Origin: Proteobacteria bacterium UBA2133
GTDB lineage: Bacteria > Pseudomonadota > Gammaproteobacteria > Arenicellales > UBA868
NCBI GenBank assembly: GCA_002327725.1
Contig: DCXP01000003.1
Coordinates: 1-50,315 of the forward strand
DNA length: 50,315 bases
Direction: 5' to 3'
Shown here: positions 1-8,472 of the stretch, in pieces
How the letters are laid out: the number at the start of each line of letters is the position of its first letter
Position numbering within the stretch: position 1 is the first letter of the stretch
Position numbers and translations under genes: made by a program
The notes under the pieces: generated by a model
The model's input: the letters and a program-made list of their open reading frames with translations, nothing else
What the model was told of the DNA's origin: nothing
The model's database searches: none

Positions 1-1224
1 GACCGTTATAAAAACATTCGAGCCGCTCTTCAGGACGGGAAAACCCCTTGGCCGGATGTTTGCGAACATTGCTCTTTTTTCCGTCCCGATGAACCTTATT
101 CAAACGATTTAATCAAAGACAGGATAATTCAGAAGATTCAGTTTGAGTCTTCGTTGGCATGTGCTCTTAAATGTCCGCACTGCTCTAACTTAATGCAGAT
201 CAAAACTCGATCTGGAGCGCGTCACTTCAGCCCCGAAAACATGTCAGACCTTTTGCAGGATTTAAAGAAAAATGAGTATCAAATCAGGTCAATAGAATAT
301 TGTGGGCAGGGAGAGCCATTGAATAACCCCAGATTTCCTGAACTATTGGCAACAGCACGCAGGATATTCCCGTCCACGTTACAAAGGGTGATTACGAATG
401 GTAATCATGATTACTCAAAAACTATGGGAACTGAGTATGTTGAAGAGACTGTGGTTGCCATCGACGGCGCGTACCAGGAGTCCTATGAAAAGTATCGAGT
501 AAAGGGAGACATCTCAAAAGCATTCAAATTCATGAAAGATGCAATAGAATTTCAAAAACCAAAAGGTGGTTTAGTGGTTTGGAAGTACGTACTCTTCGAA
601 ACGAATGATTCGGAGGAAGAATTGCTGGAGGCGCAGCGTCTAGGTGACCAGCTAGGTGTATCGCGACTTTGGTTTGTTCATTCTCACACAAGTAACCGAT
701 CAAAAAGATACACTTATGAAAATCCACACACGGTGCCTATCATATCTTCGCGTGTAAAGATTGATTCCCACCCCTCATATTTCAGGCATGCAATCACAAT
801 AGTCCCTACGAAAATCCCAGATAGAAATTTCGGGGATAATTCGATTGTTTGCCTGATGCATATTGACAGGATCGTCATACACGCTAACAGGTCAATCGGC
901 ATTTCTGGTTGGGCCGCCTCTCAGAGCGACCTTTCCCATGTTTCGCTCTCGGTTGATGATAACTACATAGGCGATCTCAGTTTCGTGGTGCGCAGGCCTG
1001 ATGTGGTCGCACCCCATGCAGCATTCAAAGAAACTCTTTGCGGATTCGATTCCCTTCTTCCCTTCAATCAAACAGCGATTGAATCCGGAAAATCATTGAG
1101 ATTCGATTTTTTTGATAACAAAACGAAGGTAGCGTCGTTCGGCCTGACAATAGAGGACAATGCTTTTTGTTATCCCGAAAACCATTCTGGATCATTATCA
1201 TCTGCAGAAAACCTTAGCCCTTGA
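1..1224 (+). CDS. Radical SAM domain protein, 5' end outside the window
   Basis: The frame is open from base 1, so the true start lies upstream of the window. The first possible in-window start, TTG at 154, would sit just ahead of the cluster motif and is unlikely to be used. The radical SAM CxxxCxxC motif reads CALKCPHC (codons at about 160-183) and would bind a [4Fe-4S] cluster. A CEHC pair lies upstream at about 61-72 and may belong to a second metal or cluster site. A GQGEP stretch fits the SAM-binding loop seen after the first strands of this fold. The last ~100 residues form a separate domain with a GWA...RPDV...GF pattern, which I associate with proteins of surface-polysaccharide clusters (inference). 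Substrate unknown. The gene is clearly AT-richer than its neighbours, suggesting acquired DNA. Confidence 0.75.
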   Translation, partial: DRYKNIRAALQDGKTPWPDVCEHCSFFRPDEPYSNDLIKDRIIQKIQFESSLACALKCPHCSNLMQIKTRSGARHFSPENMSDLLQDLKKNEYQIRSIEYCGQGEPLNNPRFPELLATARRIFPSTLQRVITNGNHDYSKTMGTEYVEETVVAIDGAYQESYEKYRVKGDISKAFKFMKDAIEFQKPKGGLVVWKYVLFETNDSEEELLEAQRLGDQLGVSRLWFVHSHTSNRSKRYTYENPHTVPIISSRVKIDSHPSYFRHAITIVPTKIPDRNFGDNSIVCLMHIDRIVIHANRSIGISGWAASQSDLSHVSLSVDDNYIGDLSFVVRRPDVVAPHAAFKETLCGFDSLLPFNQTAIESGKSLRFDFFDNKTKVASFGLTIEDNAFCYPENHSGSLSSAENLSP

Positions 1225-1327
1225 GTATGATGAGTGCTTGGTGAGGTCGGCCGACGAGGTGAATTCATGCCTTGAACCGGTCCGGGATGCGCTGAAGACT
1301 TGATTCGGTGCACATCGCGGAGCCCAT

Positions 1328-1867
1328 GTGCCGAGATTATTCGTAGCGATTGATATCCCAGATTCGATCAGGGAGGAACTCACCGGTTGGCGGATCTCAG
1401 TGAGAGGGGCGCGCTGGGCCCGGCCCAATCAGATGCATTTGACTCTGGTGTTTTTAGGCGAGCAGCAACCGGGTGTTTATCGTGGAATTTGTGAATCCCT
1501 CGAAAAAATCGAGTTCACGCCCTTCGAACTTCAGTTTCACAAGGTAGGTTATTTTGGAAGCAAAAAGTCGCCGCGAACTCTCTGGGCGGATATCCGGGAG
1601 AGTCCGGAACTTCTCACGCTGCAGAAGAGGGTATCCGCGCAGTGCCGGGAACTGGGTGTTGAGATCGAGGTCCGAAAGTTCCGACCCCATCTGACCCTGG
1701 CCCGTCTGGATAGCGCGTCCTACCGGGACGTCGGGCGGTTTTTACAGATGTTCAGTCTGGCAACAAGCGCCGCATTTACGGTGGATTCGTTCGCGCTTTT
1801 CAGCAGCAAACTGCTTCCCCGCGGGGCGGTTTACCGCATTGAGCAGGAATATCCCGGGGATCGTTGA
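1328..1867 (+). CDS. thpR: RNA 2',3'-cyclic phosphodiesterase (2H family, LigT/ThpR)
   Basis: A 179-residue member of the 2H phosphoesterase family, which opens 2',3'-cyclic phosphates on RNA and was first described as a 2'-5' RNA ligase. Both signature HxTx motifs are present: HLTLVFLG at residues 37-44 and HLTLAR at 121-126. Length is normal for the family (about 175-190). The start is GTG at 1328, with GGAG at 1319-1322 as a well-placed ribosome binding site. It stands alone: the upstream gene is AT-rich accessory DNA and the downstream genes run the other way. Its cellular role is poorly defined in bacteria generally. The assignment to family is firm. Confidence 0.9.
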   Translation: MPRLFVAIDIPDSIREELTGWRISVRGARWARPNQMHLTLVFLGEQQPGVYRGICESLEKIEFTPFELQFHKVGYFGSKKSPRTLWADIRESPELLTLQKRVSAQCRELGVEIEVRKFRPHLTLARLDSASYRDVGRFLQMFSLATSAAFTVDSFALFSSKLLPRGAVYRIEQEYPGDR

Positions 1868-1954
1868 AATTTAATTCTTAACGACGTGACTCACCCTGTG
1901 AGCCCCTCGGGCCGTCAAGATGGCGCCCACAAAGCCATAACAGGGGGAGACAAC

Positions 1955-2194
1955 ATGAGCGTGTCCAGAGTATCCGAAGTCCCGGAAACGCTGCGCCCAA
2001 TCAAGTTTGTGCTGGATGATCTAAAGCGTTGGCTTAAAAACGCTCGCGAGCAAGCGTATTATCGCCCGACAGAACGCTCCAGGGTATCTGGCGCGCCCGC
2101 TTATCCAACCCCGCTGAGATCGATACAGGTAACCTCGTTTCGTGATCCCAGTCGCATTGCCGGCCCCCAGGTACCTGTCCCGGGCGATACGTAG
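1955..2194 (+). CDS. Possible small hypothetical protein (79 aa)
   Basis: A short reading frame starting ATG at 1955, preceded by a good Shine-Dalgarno sequence (GGGGGAG at 1943-1949). The product would be 79 residues, soluble, with a basic amphipathic stretch near residues 16-40 and a Pro/Ser-rich tail. No family is recognised. The last 94 bases overlap the 3' end of the convergent metallophosphatase gene, so the tail may be only a shadow of that gene. It could be a genuine orphan, a relic, or chance. Upstream at 1889-1903 is a short inverted repeat (CTCAC/GTGAG) with no T-run. Confidence 0.3.
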   Translation: MSVSRVSEVPETLRPIKFVLDDLKRWLKNAREQAYYRPTERSRVSGAPAYPTPLRSIQVTSFRDPSRIAGPQVPVPGDT

Positions 2195-3165
2195 AGGTGA
2201 CAGTTACTTTGCGTGTGCAGCCCGTGAATTTTTTTAAATTGCCGGCGCACCAGCCAGTTAAAGGGAAAGATCTGGCCATTATGGGTATGACCGCAGAGCA
2301 TGAGGTCGATGCCCGACGAAACGGCAGCATCCCACCCGAGTGGCCGGTGATAGAGAAGCACCTTGAAGCATCGCTGATCGAGGTCGATATTCCCAAGTTC
2401 CCGCCTGACCTGGCCCTGATCTTCAGCATCATCAATACCAATCAGTTGTAGCTCAGCGATGTTGACACTTTGGCTTCGCAGCACCACAACGCCGGCGTCT
2501 TCCAGCATAGGAACGACCCGGTCGAGACCGGCGTAGCGTTCGTGATTCCCGATCGAAAAATAAACCGGTGCCCGGAGGTCTTTCAACGGCGCGATATCCT
2601 GAGAACCCACTCGTTTCGCGTCCAGAAAGTCCCCAGTAATGACGATAAGGTCTGGATGCAGGGCGTTGATGGTGGCAACGATGTTCCTGAGGAGTCCAAC
2701 GCTTCGTGATCCGACGTGTACGTCACTGATCTGGACCAGCCGATAGCGTCCCGTGAGCCTTGAATCGTGAAACTCAAGACGTTTGCAAGAGAGGCGTTGT
2801 GCAGTCGCGAAAGCGTAGATGACGACGCAAGAACCCGCCAGGAGAATACCGACCGCGGCCCAATAATCGTTGAGCGCCAGTTCCAGTCTTAAAAGGTCGT
2901 AGATAAAGCATAAACAGAAGAAAACAAAGCCGATGCCCATCCAGTTATAGAGAATGAGTTCGAGCAGACGGCTACTGCTTCTGAAAGACAGCCAGAGGAT
3001 TGCCGCTACGAACATCCACAGGCCGACGATCGTAGAAAGATTCAAGAGTGCCGGGTAATTCAGCCAGTCCGTCAGACGCTGGATGGGGTAGATATAAACA
3101 AGGTAAGCGGCCAGCAGTACAAACGTCCAGAACAACGCCGTGCGCCTGAAGGTTTTCCAGAGCAT
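2101..3165 (-). CDS. Membrane-anchored calcineurin-like metallophosphoesterase
   Basis: The 354-residue product has an N-terminal membrane region (about four hydrophobic segments within residues 8-122), then a metallophosphoesterase domain. The metal-binding motifs are in order: DVH at 148-150, GD at 178-179, GNHE at 206-209, a histidine at 273, and GHTH at 292-295. This layout resembles the YkoE/YaeI-like membrane phosphoesterases, some of which act on lipid-linked or UDP-linked substrates; the substrate here cannot be read from sequence. The gene begins 15 bases after the GMC oxidoreductase stop and is probably cotranscribed with it. The active-site set looks complete, so it should be catalytically competent. 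Confidence 0.85.
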   Translation of the reverse strand: MLWKTFRRTALFWTFVLLAAYLVYIYPIQRLTDWLNYPALLNLSTIVGLWMFVAAILWLSFRSSSRLLELILYNWMGIGFVFFCLCFIYDLLRLELALNDYWAAVGILLAGSCVVIYAFATAQRLSCKRLEFHDSRLTGRYRLVQISDVHVGSRSVGLLRNIVATINALHPDLIVITGDFLDAKRVGSQDIAPLKDLRAPVYFSIGNHERYAGLDRVVPMLEDAGVVVLRSQSVNIAELQLIGIDDAEDQGQVRRELGNIDLDQRCFKVLLYHRPLGWDAAVSSGIDLMLCGHTHNGQIFPFNWLVRRQFKKIHGLHTQSNCHLYVSPGTGTWGPAMRLGSRNEVTCIDLSGVG

Positions 3166-3180
3166 GGGAAGAGAGAGGCT

Positions 3181-4821
3181 TCAGGCCTCTAAACGCTTCA
3201 GAATCCGCCGTGCGGCTTCATGTGCGACCATGATGGTCGGTGCGTTGATATTGGCAGAGGTGATGTTGGGGAATATTGACGCATCCACCACCCGAAGTCC
3301 GTCGATGCCGAAAACCTCAAGATCGGCGTTGACAACCGCACTCTGGATACCAGGACCCATCCGGCAGGTTCCGCAGGGATGGTAGACCGTGGTGGCCCGT
3401 TCACGAAAGTCGCTGAGAATCTCGTCATCATCCATGCTCGATAAATCAAGATCCGGAGGATTCGCGAGGATGTCTTTGATCGCTTCGGTGTCCTGGATCC
3501 TGCCGACGAGTCGCGCCATGGCGACGATTCCATCGAGATCCTCCTGCGTCGCCAGGTAGTGGGTGGAAATCCGCGGCGCGACAAACGGGTCGGAGGAGCG
3601 AATGTCTATAAAACCCTCACTCTTCGGACGACAGGGATTAAAGCCCATGATGAAGCCAGGATACGGATCCGGCTGGATTAACCTGCGCGTGTCATCGGCA
3701 ACGGGCTGATAACTCACGGGGTTGCAGTAAAGCTGCGTATCAATGGTGTCGTTGCCAGGTTGCGAGCGGGCAAGCCCGCCGATCTGGTTGACGCTTAATG
3801 ACAAAGGGCCCGAACGCTGCAGGATATACTGAATGCCGGCGCCGATCCTGCCCGGCCAGCTTCGAAGAATGTTGTTCAGCGTCGGCCGGTTTGCGCGGTA
3901 GAAATAACTGATGCCGAGGTGATCCTGAAGATGCCGGCCAACATGGGGGTGCTCCAGGATGGGCTGGATGCCATGAGTCGCCAAGATATCGAGCGGTCCG
4001 ATTCCGGAAAGTTGCAGCAGTTGCGGCGAGTTGACAACCCCGGCGCAGAGCAGGACCTCGCGCCGCGCCAGAAATTCCACGGGCTTACCTGCTATACGGC
4101 ACGCAACCCCGCTAGCCCTTCTTTCCTTTAAATTGATCCTGGTGACCGTGGCATTGGTAAACACCTCGAGGTTGGATCGGTTGGTTGCCGGATGCAAAAA
4201 GGCGGTGGCGGAAGAGCAGCGCTTGCCAGCGCGGGTCGTGATGAGATAAGGGCCGACGCCTTCGCCCTCAAGGCATATCGCTGATGGACTCACCAGGCCA
4301 GCTTCTGAAAATGCCCGGCCGAAGTCGTCTTTTAAGGAATGATAGTCCGCCGACGCGTCATAGACCGAGAGTCTGGTCTCGTTAGGTATGCCCTTGCTTC
4401 GTGAGACACTTGAGGCCTTCTGTGGCGACAGGTCTTCGAAACTTTCGTAGATTTTCCTGACGGTGCTATAGCCCCAGCCCGGATTGCCGGCCCTTTCCCA
4501 GTCATCGTAGTCCCTCGCCTGGCCCCGGTGGTAGACCATGGCATTGATTGAGCTTGATCCCCCCAGCACTTTGCCCCGCGGCCAGTAAAGGGTGCGGTCA
4601 CAAAGCGCGGGATCCGGTTCTGCGGAGTAGCACCAGTTGACTTTGGGATCGGTGTAGGTGATTCCGTAGCCGATAGGTGTACGGATCCAGAAACGGTTAT
4701 CTGAAGGGCCGGCCTCAAGAATGGCGACACGGTATTTTCCGCTCGCGGTCAGTTTGTCCGCGAGAACACAGCCGGCGGAGCCTGCTCCAACGATGATGAA
4801 ATCAGCTTCCTTTTGCGACAT
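3181..4821 (-). CDS. GMC-family FAD-dependent oxidoreductase (choline dehydrogenase-like)
   Basis: A 546-residue flavoprotein from the chosen ATG at 4821; the frame stays open to a TTG at 4890, but the FAD-binding GAGSAG loop sits at residues 11-16 only with the ATG start. The GMC signature RGKVLGGSSSINAMVYHRG is present, and the C-terminal region carries the catalytic YHPCGTCRMG histidine and the NINAPT asparagine. The family oxidises alcohols, including choline, aliphatic alcohols and polyethylene glycol. Substrate is not readable from sequence, and no betaine aldehyde dehydrogenase or BetI-type regulator lies beside it, which argues against calling it betA. A GlxA-type regulator occurs 33 kb away. 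It likely forms an operon with the downstream metallophosphatase. Confidence 0.9.
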   Translation of the reverse strand: MSQKEADFIIVGAGSAGCVLADKLTASGKYRVAILEAGPSDNRFWIRTPIGYGITYTDPKVNWCYSAEPDPALCDRTLYWPRGKVLGGSSSINAMVYHRGQARDYDDWERAGNPGWGYSTVRKIYESFEDLSPQKASSVSRSKGIPNETRLSVYDASADYHSLKDDFGRAFSEAGLVSPSAICLEGEGVGPYLITTRAGKRCSSATAFLHPATNRSNLEVFTNATVTRINLKERRASGVACRIAGKPVEFLARREVLLCAGVVNSPQLLQLSGIGPLDILATHGIQPILEHPHVGRHLQDHLGISYFYRANRPTLNNILRSWPGRIGAGIQYILQRSGPLSLSVNQIGGLARSQPGNDTIDTQLYCNPVSYQPVADDTRRLIQPDPYPGFIMGFNPCRPKSEGFIDIRSSDPFVAPRISTHYLATQEDLDGIVAMARLVGRIQDTEAIKDILANPPDLDLSSMDDDEILSDFRERATTVYHPCGTCRMGPGIQSAVVNADLEVFGIDGLRVVDASIFPNITSANINAPTIMVAHEAARRILKRLEA

Positions 4822-4979
4822 GGCCTGAATTCTCGCCTGCGATGAGACCGGTTCCGGCAAAGCGTACCGTCCACAGGCGGTCTCGGACAAGTCAACATTG
4901 TTGCCCGCGCGACATTTGCCTCACGCCCGTGAAGCGGAGAAAACCATAATCTGGCGAGAGCGACGGAGGTCTGTAATAT

Positions 4980-4988
4980 TGGTATGCT
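4980..4988 (+). promoter_or_regulatory. Candidate extended -10 promoter for the GYD gene
   Basis: The sequence TGGTATGCT at 4980-4988 fits an extended -10 element (TGn plus a hexamer matching TATAAT at four of six positions). It lies about 50 bases before the ATG at 5040, in the divergent gap between the GMC and GYD genes. No good -35 was found, which extended -10 promoters can tolerate. The call rests on motif match only. Confidence 0.3.
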
Positions 4989-5039
4989 ATCGTTGCGGTT
5001 GGCACTGGGCCGACCACCATCAATTAACAGGAGGATGTA

Positions 5040-5369
5040 ATGCCTTGCTATCTATACCAGGCGTCTTACTCAGGCGACGCGATCAAAGCGCTTGTCGGAA
5101 GTCCGCAGGATCGTACCGGGGCAGCCAAAGCGGCGATCGAGGCCAATGGTGGAACCATGATCGGGGCCTGGATGGCCTTTGGGAGCGATGATCTCGTGGT
5201 TGTTGCGGATATGCCCGATGACGCCTGCATGGCCGGTGTTGCACTGGCGGTATCAGCCACGGGCGCGATTGTGGGCGGTAAGACGACCAAGCTCCTCGAT
5301 ATGCCGACCGCCGTTGAGGGGATGAAAAAGGCAAAAGCCGTGCTGGAGGTCTATCAGCCGCCGAGCTAG
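5040..5369 (+). CDS. GYD-domain protein
   Basis: A 109-residue protein of the GYD-domain family, small alpha/beta (ferredoxin-like) proteins of unknown function, many stand-alone. The fold is suggested by the N-terminal strand (CYLYQASYSGDAI), a Gly/Ala-rich helix that counts residues or scores, and the central strand DDLVVVADMPDD. A strong Shine-Dalgarno sequence (AGGAGG at 5030-5035) precedes the ATG. A factor-independent terminator follows within 10 bases, so it is a single-gene transcript, divergent from the GMC gene. No catalytic residues can be named. Confidence 0.8.
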   Translation: MPCYLYQASYSGDAIKALVGSPQDRTGAAKAAIEANGGTMIGAWMAFGSDDLVVVADMPDDACMAGVALAVSATGAIVGGKTTKLLDMPTAVEGMKKAKAVLEVYQPPS

Positions 5370-5376
5370 GGGGCGC

Positions 5377-5409
5377 AAAGGCCCTGGGGTCGTGTCACCC
5401 CGGGCTTTT
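5377..5409 (+). terminator. Rho-independent terminator after the GYD gene
   Basis: Imperfect GC-rich hairpin: left arm 5377-5390, loop CGTGTC at 5391-5396, right arm 5397-5408, with one bulge and one G-U pair, running directly into TTTT. It begins 8 bases after the GYD stop codon. The matching A-run on the left arm could also let it act weakly in the other direction. Confidence 0.7.
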
Positions 5410-5564
5410 GTCAGAAAAAAGAAGCGGCGGGCCGATGGAAGTTGGAGGAAGGAGACAAAAGGGAAGTCTTCCATCGTGACGATGCCGCCGCACACCGCTT
5501 AAGTTTTTCAGCTGAAGCTTCCCTATCGGGTCGGTGGTTCGACGGGGGCACTGGAGGAGTACCC

Positions 5565-5622
5565 CGGGGGTTGCCCCCGCCGTATCGGTGCCACCGTGCA
5601 CCGCTAACCCACCCCCGGGTGG
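5565..5622. repeat. Cluster of short GC-rich inverted repeats between convergent genes
   Basis: The 250 bases between the GYD terminator and the regulator gene hold no convincing ORF. They contain three close inverted repeats: CGGGGG-TTG-CCCCCG at 5565-5579, CGGTG-C-CACCG at 5586-5596, and CCACCC-CC-GGGTGG at 5609-5622. None is followed by a T-run. They could fold as a structured RNA tail of the regulator transcript (minus strand) or be mere GC-rich sequence. Confidence 0.35.
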
Positions 5623-5661
5623 TCATTGCAATTGATCGGCTGGTTTTTGAGCCGCTATGCC

Positions 5662-5967
5662 TCATAACGAAGTTCTCAAAACGGTTTCCACAGCCGAGAG
5701 ATAGACCTGAACGGCCTTCTTTCCCCTGCTGGTACAGGAGTAGGTGGTACGGGGCTTTCGCCCAATGAAGGCCTTCTTGATCTGTACCAGTCCATCGTCT
5801 TCGAGTTTTTTCATATGCGTCGAGAGGTTGCCTCGGGTGAGTTCAAGTTCTGCAAGCAGGGTGTTGAAATCAACGGCCCCTTTGGCAAGCGAAAGATGCG
5901 CCATGATCGCGAGGCGGACCCGGTCAAATAATGCCGGATGTACATTGAGCAGCTCGCTGGAAGCCAT
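5662..5967 (-). CDS. Winged-helix transcriptional regulator
   Basis: A 101-residue single-domain winged helix-turn-helix protein of the short MarR/ArsR-like type (HTH_34 class). The helix-turn-helix lies at about residues 35-60 (FNTLLAELELTRGNLSTHMK), followed by a wing rich in basic residues (IKKAFIGRKPRTTYS) and a C-terminal helix that would dimerise. No effector or metal-binding site is visible. It is the second gene of a two-gene unit, 13 bases after a membrane protein gene; such pairs are commonly autoregulated, with the regulator controlling its partner (inference). Confidence 0.85.
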   Translation of the reverse strand: MASSELLNVHPALFDRVRLAIMAHLSLAKGAVDFNTLLAELELTRGNLSTHMKKLEDDGLVQIKKAFIGRKPRTTYSCTSRGKKAVQVYLSAVETVLRTSL

Positions 5968-5980
5968 GACACCCGCCGCT

Positions 5981-6682
5981 TCACGCAGCTTCGTCGGCCT
6001 GTTTCCGATTCAGTCGCATTAATCTCCCGGTTGAAATGGCTGCGACCGCCGTGAATACGGCCAGCGGCAGTACCAGTGTCTGAACGTCCGCAAGGAACTG
6101 GTAGAGCCCGATCGCAATACAGATCGCGCCCAGGATCACCGCCATCCGCGTGGGCAAAGTAAACAATCGGCCCTGAACGAGATAGTCACCGGTAAATGCC
6201 AGCAGCAAAGGCGGTATCCATTCGGGATGTCCCGCGAGCATGACCAGGGCTACCGCAGCAAACTTCAGCAGCAGGTCAGACAGATATGACAACAACCTCG
6301 CATAGCGGAAGTTGCGTACGATATAAGCATTGAATTCTTCCCCGCTGTCGCGCGCCGCACGCCAGATCACGAAGTAAAGCAGGATCACGAGCGCAATCAG
6401 TATTCCTGCCATTAGCCCAATGCCGAGCAGGCGAAGGTCAGGAAGGGTGGCACCGAGCATCAGCGTTTGTGTGATCGAGCCAGCGGTTGCAAGTTCTACT
6501 GCCAGCAACAGCGCCGCACCTGCGAGCGCGAAGCTCTGAAGGATGATGTTCGCGGTCAGGGTAACCCCGAAGAGTCCCACGGTCTGAGCCGGGGAGTTGC
6601 TTTTTTCGGCCTGATCCAGGACACGCCGTATCAGTTCAACATCGGCGATCGCTTTGCGGACATTGAGTTCTTCGGGAGACAT
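5981..6682 (-). CDS. Multi-pass membrane protein, function unknown
   Basis: 233 residues from ATG at 6682, chosen over the longer frame (to 6715) because TAGGAG lies 6 bases upstream. After a soluble N-terminal helix rich in charged residues (about 1-30) there are roughly six hydrophobic segments, ending in a basic RLMRLNRKQ tail that should be cytoplasmic. No enzyme motif is seen. Cotranscription with the winged-helix regulator (13-base gap) suggests a small stress- or signal-responsive module, as often seen for uncharacterised membrane proteins paired with HTH_34 regulators. Confidence 0.75.
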   Translation of the reverse strand: MSPEELNVRKAIADVELIRRVLDQAEKSNSPAQTVGLFGVTLTANIILQSFALAGAALLLAVELATAGSITQTLMLGATLPDLRLLGIGLMAGILIALVILLYFVIWRAARDSGEEFNAYIVRNFRYARLLSYLSDLLLKFAAVALVMLAGHPEWIPPLLLAFTGDYLVQGRLFTLPTRMAVILGAICIAIGLYQFLADVQTLVLPLAVFTAVAAISTGRLMRLNRKQADEAA

Positions 6683-6811
6683 AGGGCTCCTACTGCAAAC
6701 CAGTTTGTAGTACAAACATTATGCGAGAACCGAAAACCCCTGTCAACTGCAAATCTTCAGGAAAAACGCCGGTTTTCGAAGGAGGGAAAACCCCTGTTAC
6801 TATGGGCCGAA

Positions 6812-7345
6812 ATGAATGTGATGCGGGATGTTCCTCGAATACACAGGGTGAGTGACGCCCAGGCGATCTGCGCTGTGATCAATGCAGCGGCGCAGATCTA
6901 CCGGGGTGTGATTCCCGATGACTGCTGGCACGAACCCTATATGTCTGCTGCGGCTTTGCAGCAGGAGCTCGAGGACGGGGTCGTGTTCTGGGGCGTATCA
7001 CAGGGGCACGAACTTGTGGCCGTGATGGGGTTTCAGCCCCGGGGCGCAGTGGATCTTATCCGCCATGCCTATGTGCGGCCGGAGCGGCAGCGCAACGGCC
7101 TGGGCCGGACATTGCTTGAGAAGATTCATGATCAGTCCTCGTGCCCGATTCTGGTTGGGACCTGGGCAAGCGCGCACTGGGCAATCCGTTTTTATGAGCG
7201 CAATGGCTATCGGCGGTTGAATCCGCGGCATACCGCGCGGCTGCTGGATACCTTCTGGCGGATTCCCAAGCGTCAAGTGGGTGCCTCGGTGGTCCTGGCG
7301 CGTGGCGATGCTTTTGAGCGTTTACGGCTGGCTGGGGAGGTTTAG
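6812..7345 (+). CDS. GNAT-family N-acetyltransferase
   Basis: 177 residues from ATG at 6812 (a second in-frame ATG at 6821 is equally possible; no good ribosome binding site distinguishes them). The acetyl-CoA binding motif A appears as RPERQRNGLGRTLLEKI near residues 90-106, preceded by the strand carrying HAYV and followed by a WAIRFYERNGYRRL motif typical of motif B in GNAT enzymes. Substrate cannot be predicted. The frame is open far upstream (to 6467), antisense to the membrane protein, but that part does not resemble a GNAT N-terminus. Stands alone ahead of queA. Confidence 0.85.
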   Translation: MNVMRDVPRIHRVSDAQAICAVINAAAQIYRGVIPDDCWHEPYMSAAALQQELEDGVVFWGVSQGHELVAVMGFQPRGAVDLIRHAYVRPERQRNGLGRTLLEKIHDQSSCPILVGTWASAHWAIRFYERNGYRRLNPRHTARLLDTFWRIPKRQVGASVVLARGDAFERLRLAGEV

Positions 7346-7431
7346 TTGGGAAGGTCTATCGCAGTCGATAGAATTCACCGTTGGTTTTCCCTCCTGGAGT
7401 ATGCGGCGCTTTGCTGTCACTTTAAAAGCCT

Positions 7432-8472
7432 ATGCAATCCAGCCACCAATACGACTACGACCTGCCTGGGGAACTGATCGCGCAGTCACCCAAGGATAAG
7501 CGCAGCGCCAGCCGGTTGCTTATCGTGCCACCCCCAGGTGAGGCGCTTATCGATGGTGTATTTTCCGATCTGGTAGGACGGCTGCGGCCAAATGACCTGC
7601 TTGTGGTCAACGACACAAAGGTCCTGCCGGCACGGCTTTACGGGCGAAAGACAGAGACCGGCGGCAAGTTCGAACTCCTGCTGGAACGGCTGCAGGGCGG
7701 GGCGCAGGCACTGGTGCAGATTCGTGCGAGCAGAGCGCCGGGGGCCGGAACGGACCTCACGACCGAGGGCGGTACGCCACTTCGGATACTGGGCAGGGAC
7801 GGTGCATTTTTTCTGGTGGCATGCAGCGACGGCGGCAGTTTCGAGGCGCTTTTGTATCGGGAGGGTGAGACGCCGTTGCCACCGTATATCCAGCGCCCGG
7901 TGGATCGCTCAGACAGCGATCGTTACCAGACGGTATATGCGAAACACCCCGGAGCTGTTGCTGCGCCGACAGCCGGACTGCACTTCGACGAGCCCTTGCT
8001 CGACCGCTTGACGGCGAGCGGTGTCGGATTGGCCAGGCTGACCCTGCACGTGGGAGCGGGCACTTTTGCGCCCATCAAATCGGACTCTCTGGATGAGCAT
8101 CAGATGCACGCCGAAGAGATCGCCGTGGATCAAGCGCTGGTCGAGTCGATTCGAGATACCCGGCGCCGGGGCGGGCGGGTGGTTGCTGTCGGTACAACCG
8201 TTGTCCGTGCCCTGGAAGCGGCAGCTCAGAGTGGGGAGCTTAAGTCCGCGCGCGGGGAAACCCGCCTGTTTATCAGGCCGGGTTATGCTTTTCAGGTCGT
8301 CGACATGCTGATCACGAACTTTCACCTGCCGCGTTCCACCCTGATGGTGCTGGTGAGTGCCTTTGCCGGCGTGCAGCGGATTCGCGAGGCCTATGCCCAC
8401 GCCGTTGCGAACCGCTACCGCTTTTTCAGTTATGGTGACGCCATGCTTGTGCAGTCCCGGGCACCGCAATGA
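7432..8472 (+). CDS. queA: S-adenosylmethionine:tRNA ribosyltransferase-isomerase
   Basis: QueA transfers and isomerises the ribosyl moiety of SAM onto 7-aminomethyl-7-deazaguanine in tRNA, making epoxyqueuosine. At 346 residues it is full length. The opening DYDLPGELIAQSP, the TAGLHF segment, LHVGAGTFAPI and the C-terminal TNFHLPRSTLMVLVSAF are all family signatures. The stop codon overlaps the tgt start (ATGA at 8469), so the two enzymes of consecutive queuosine steps are translationally coupled. This starts the queA-tgt-yajC-secD-secF cluster common in proteobacteria. Confidence 0.97.
   Translation: MQSSHQYDYDLPGELIAQSPKDKRSASRLLIVPPPGEALIDGVFSDLVGRLRPNDLLVVNDTKVLPARLYGRKTETGGKFELLLERLQGGAQALVQIRASRAPGAGTDLTTEGGTPLRILGRDGAFFLVACSDGGSFEALLYREGETPLPPYIQRPVDRSDSDRYQTVYAKHPGAVAAPTAGLHFDEPLLDRLTASGVGLARLTLHVGAGTFAPIKSDSLDEHQMHAEEIAVDQALVESIRDTRRRGGRVVAVGTTVVRALEAAAQSGELKSARGETRLFIRPGYAFQVVDMLITNFHLPRSTLMVLVSAFAGVQRIREAYAHAVANRYRFFSYGDAMLVQSRAPQ

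Noticed and set aside
5442..5768. 108-codon plus-strand frame across the GYD-regulator gap
   Set aside because: Low-complexity Arg/Pro-rich product, no ribosome binding site, and it runs antisense into the regulator gene.
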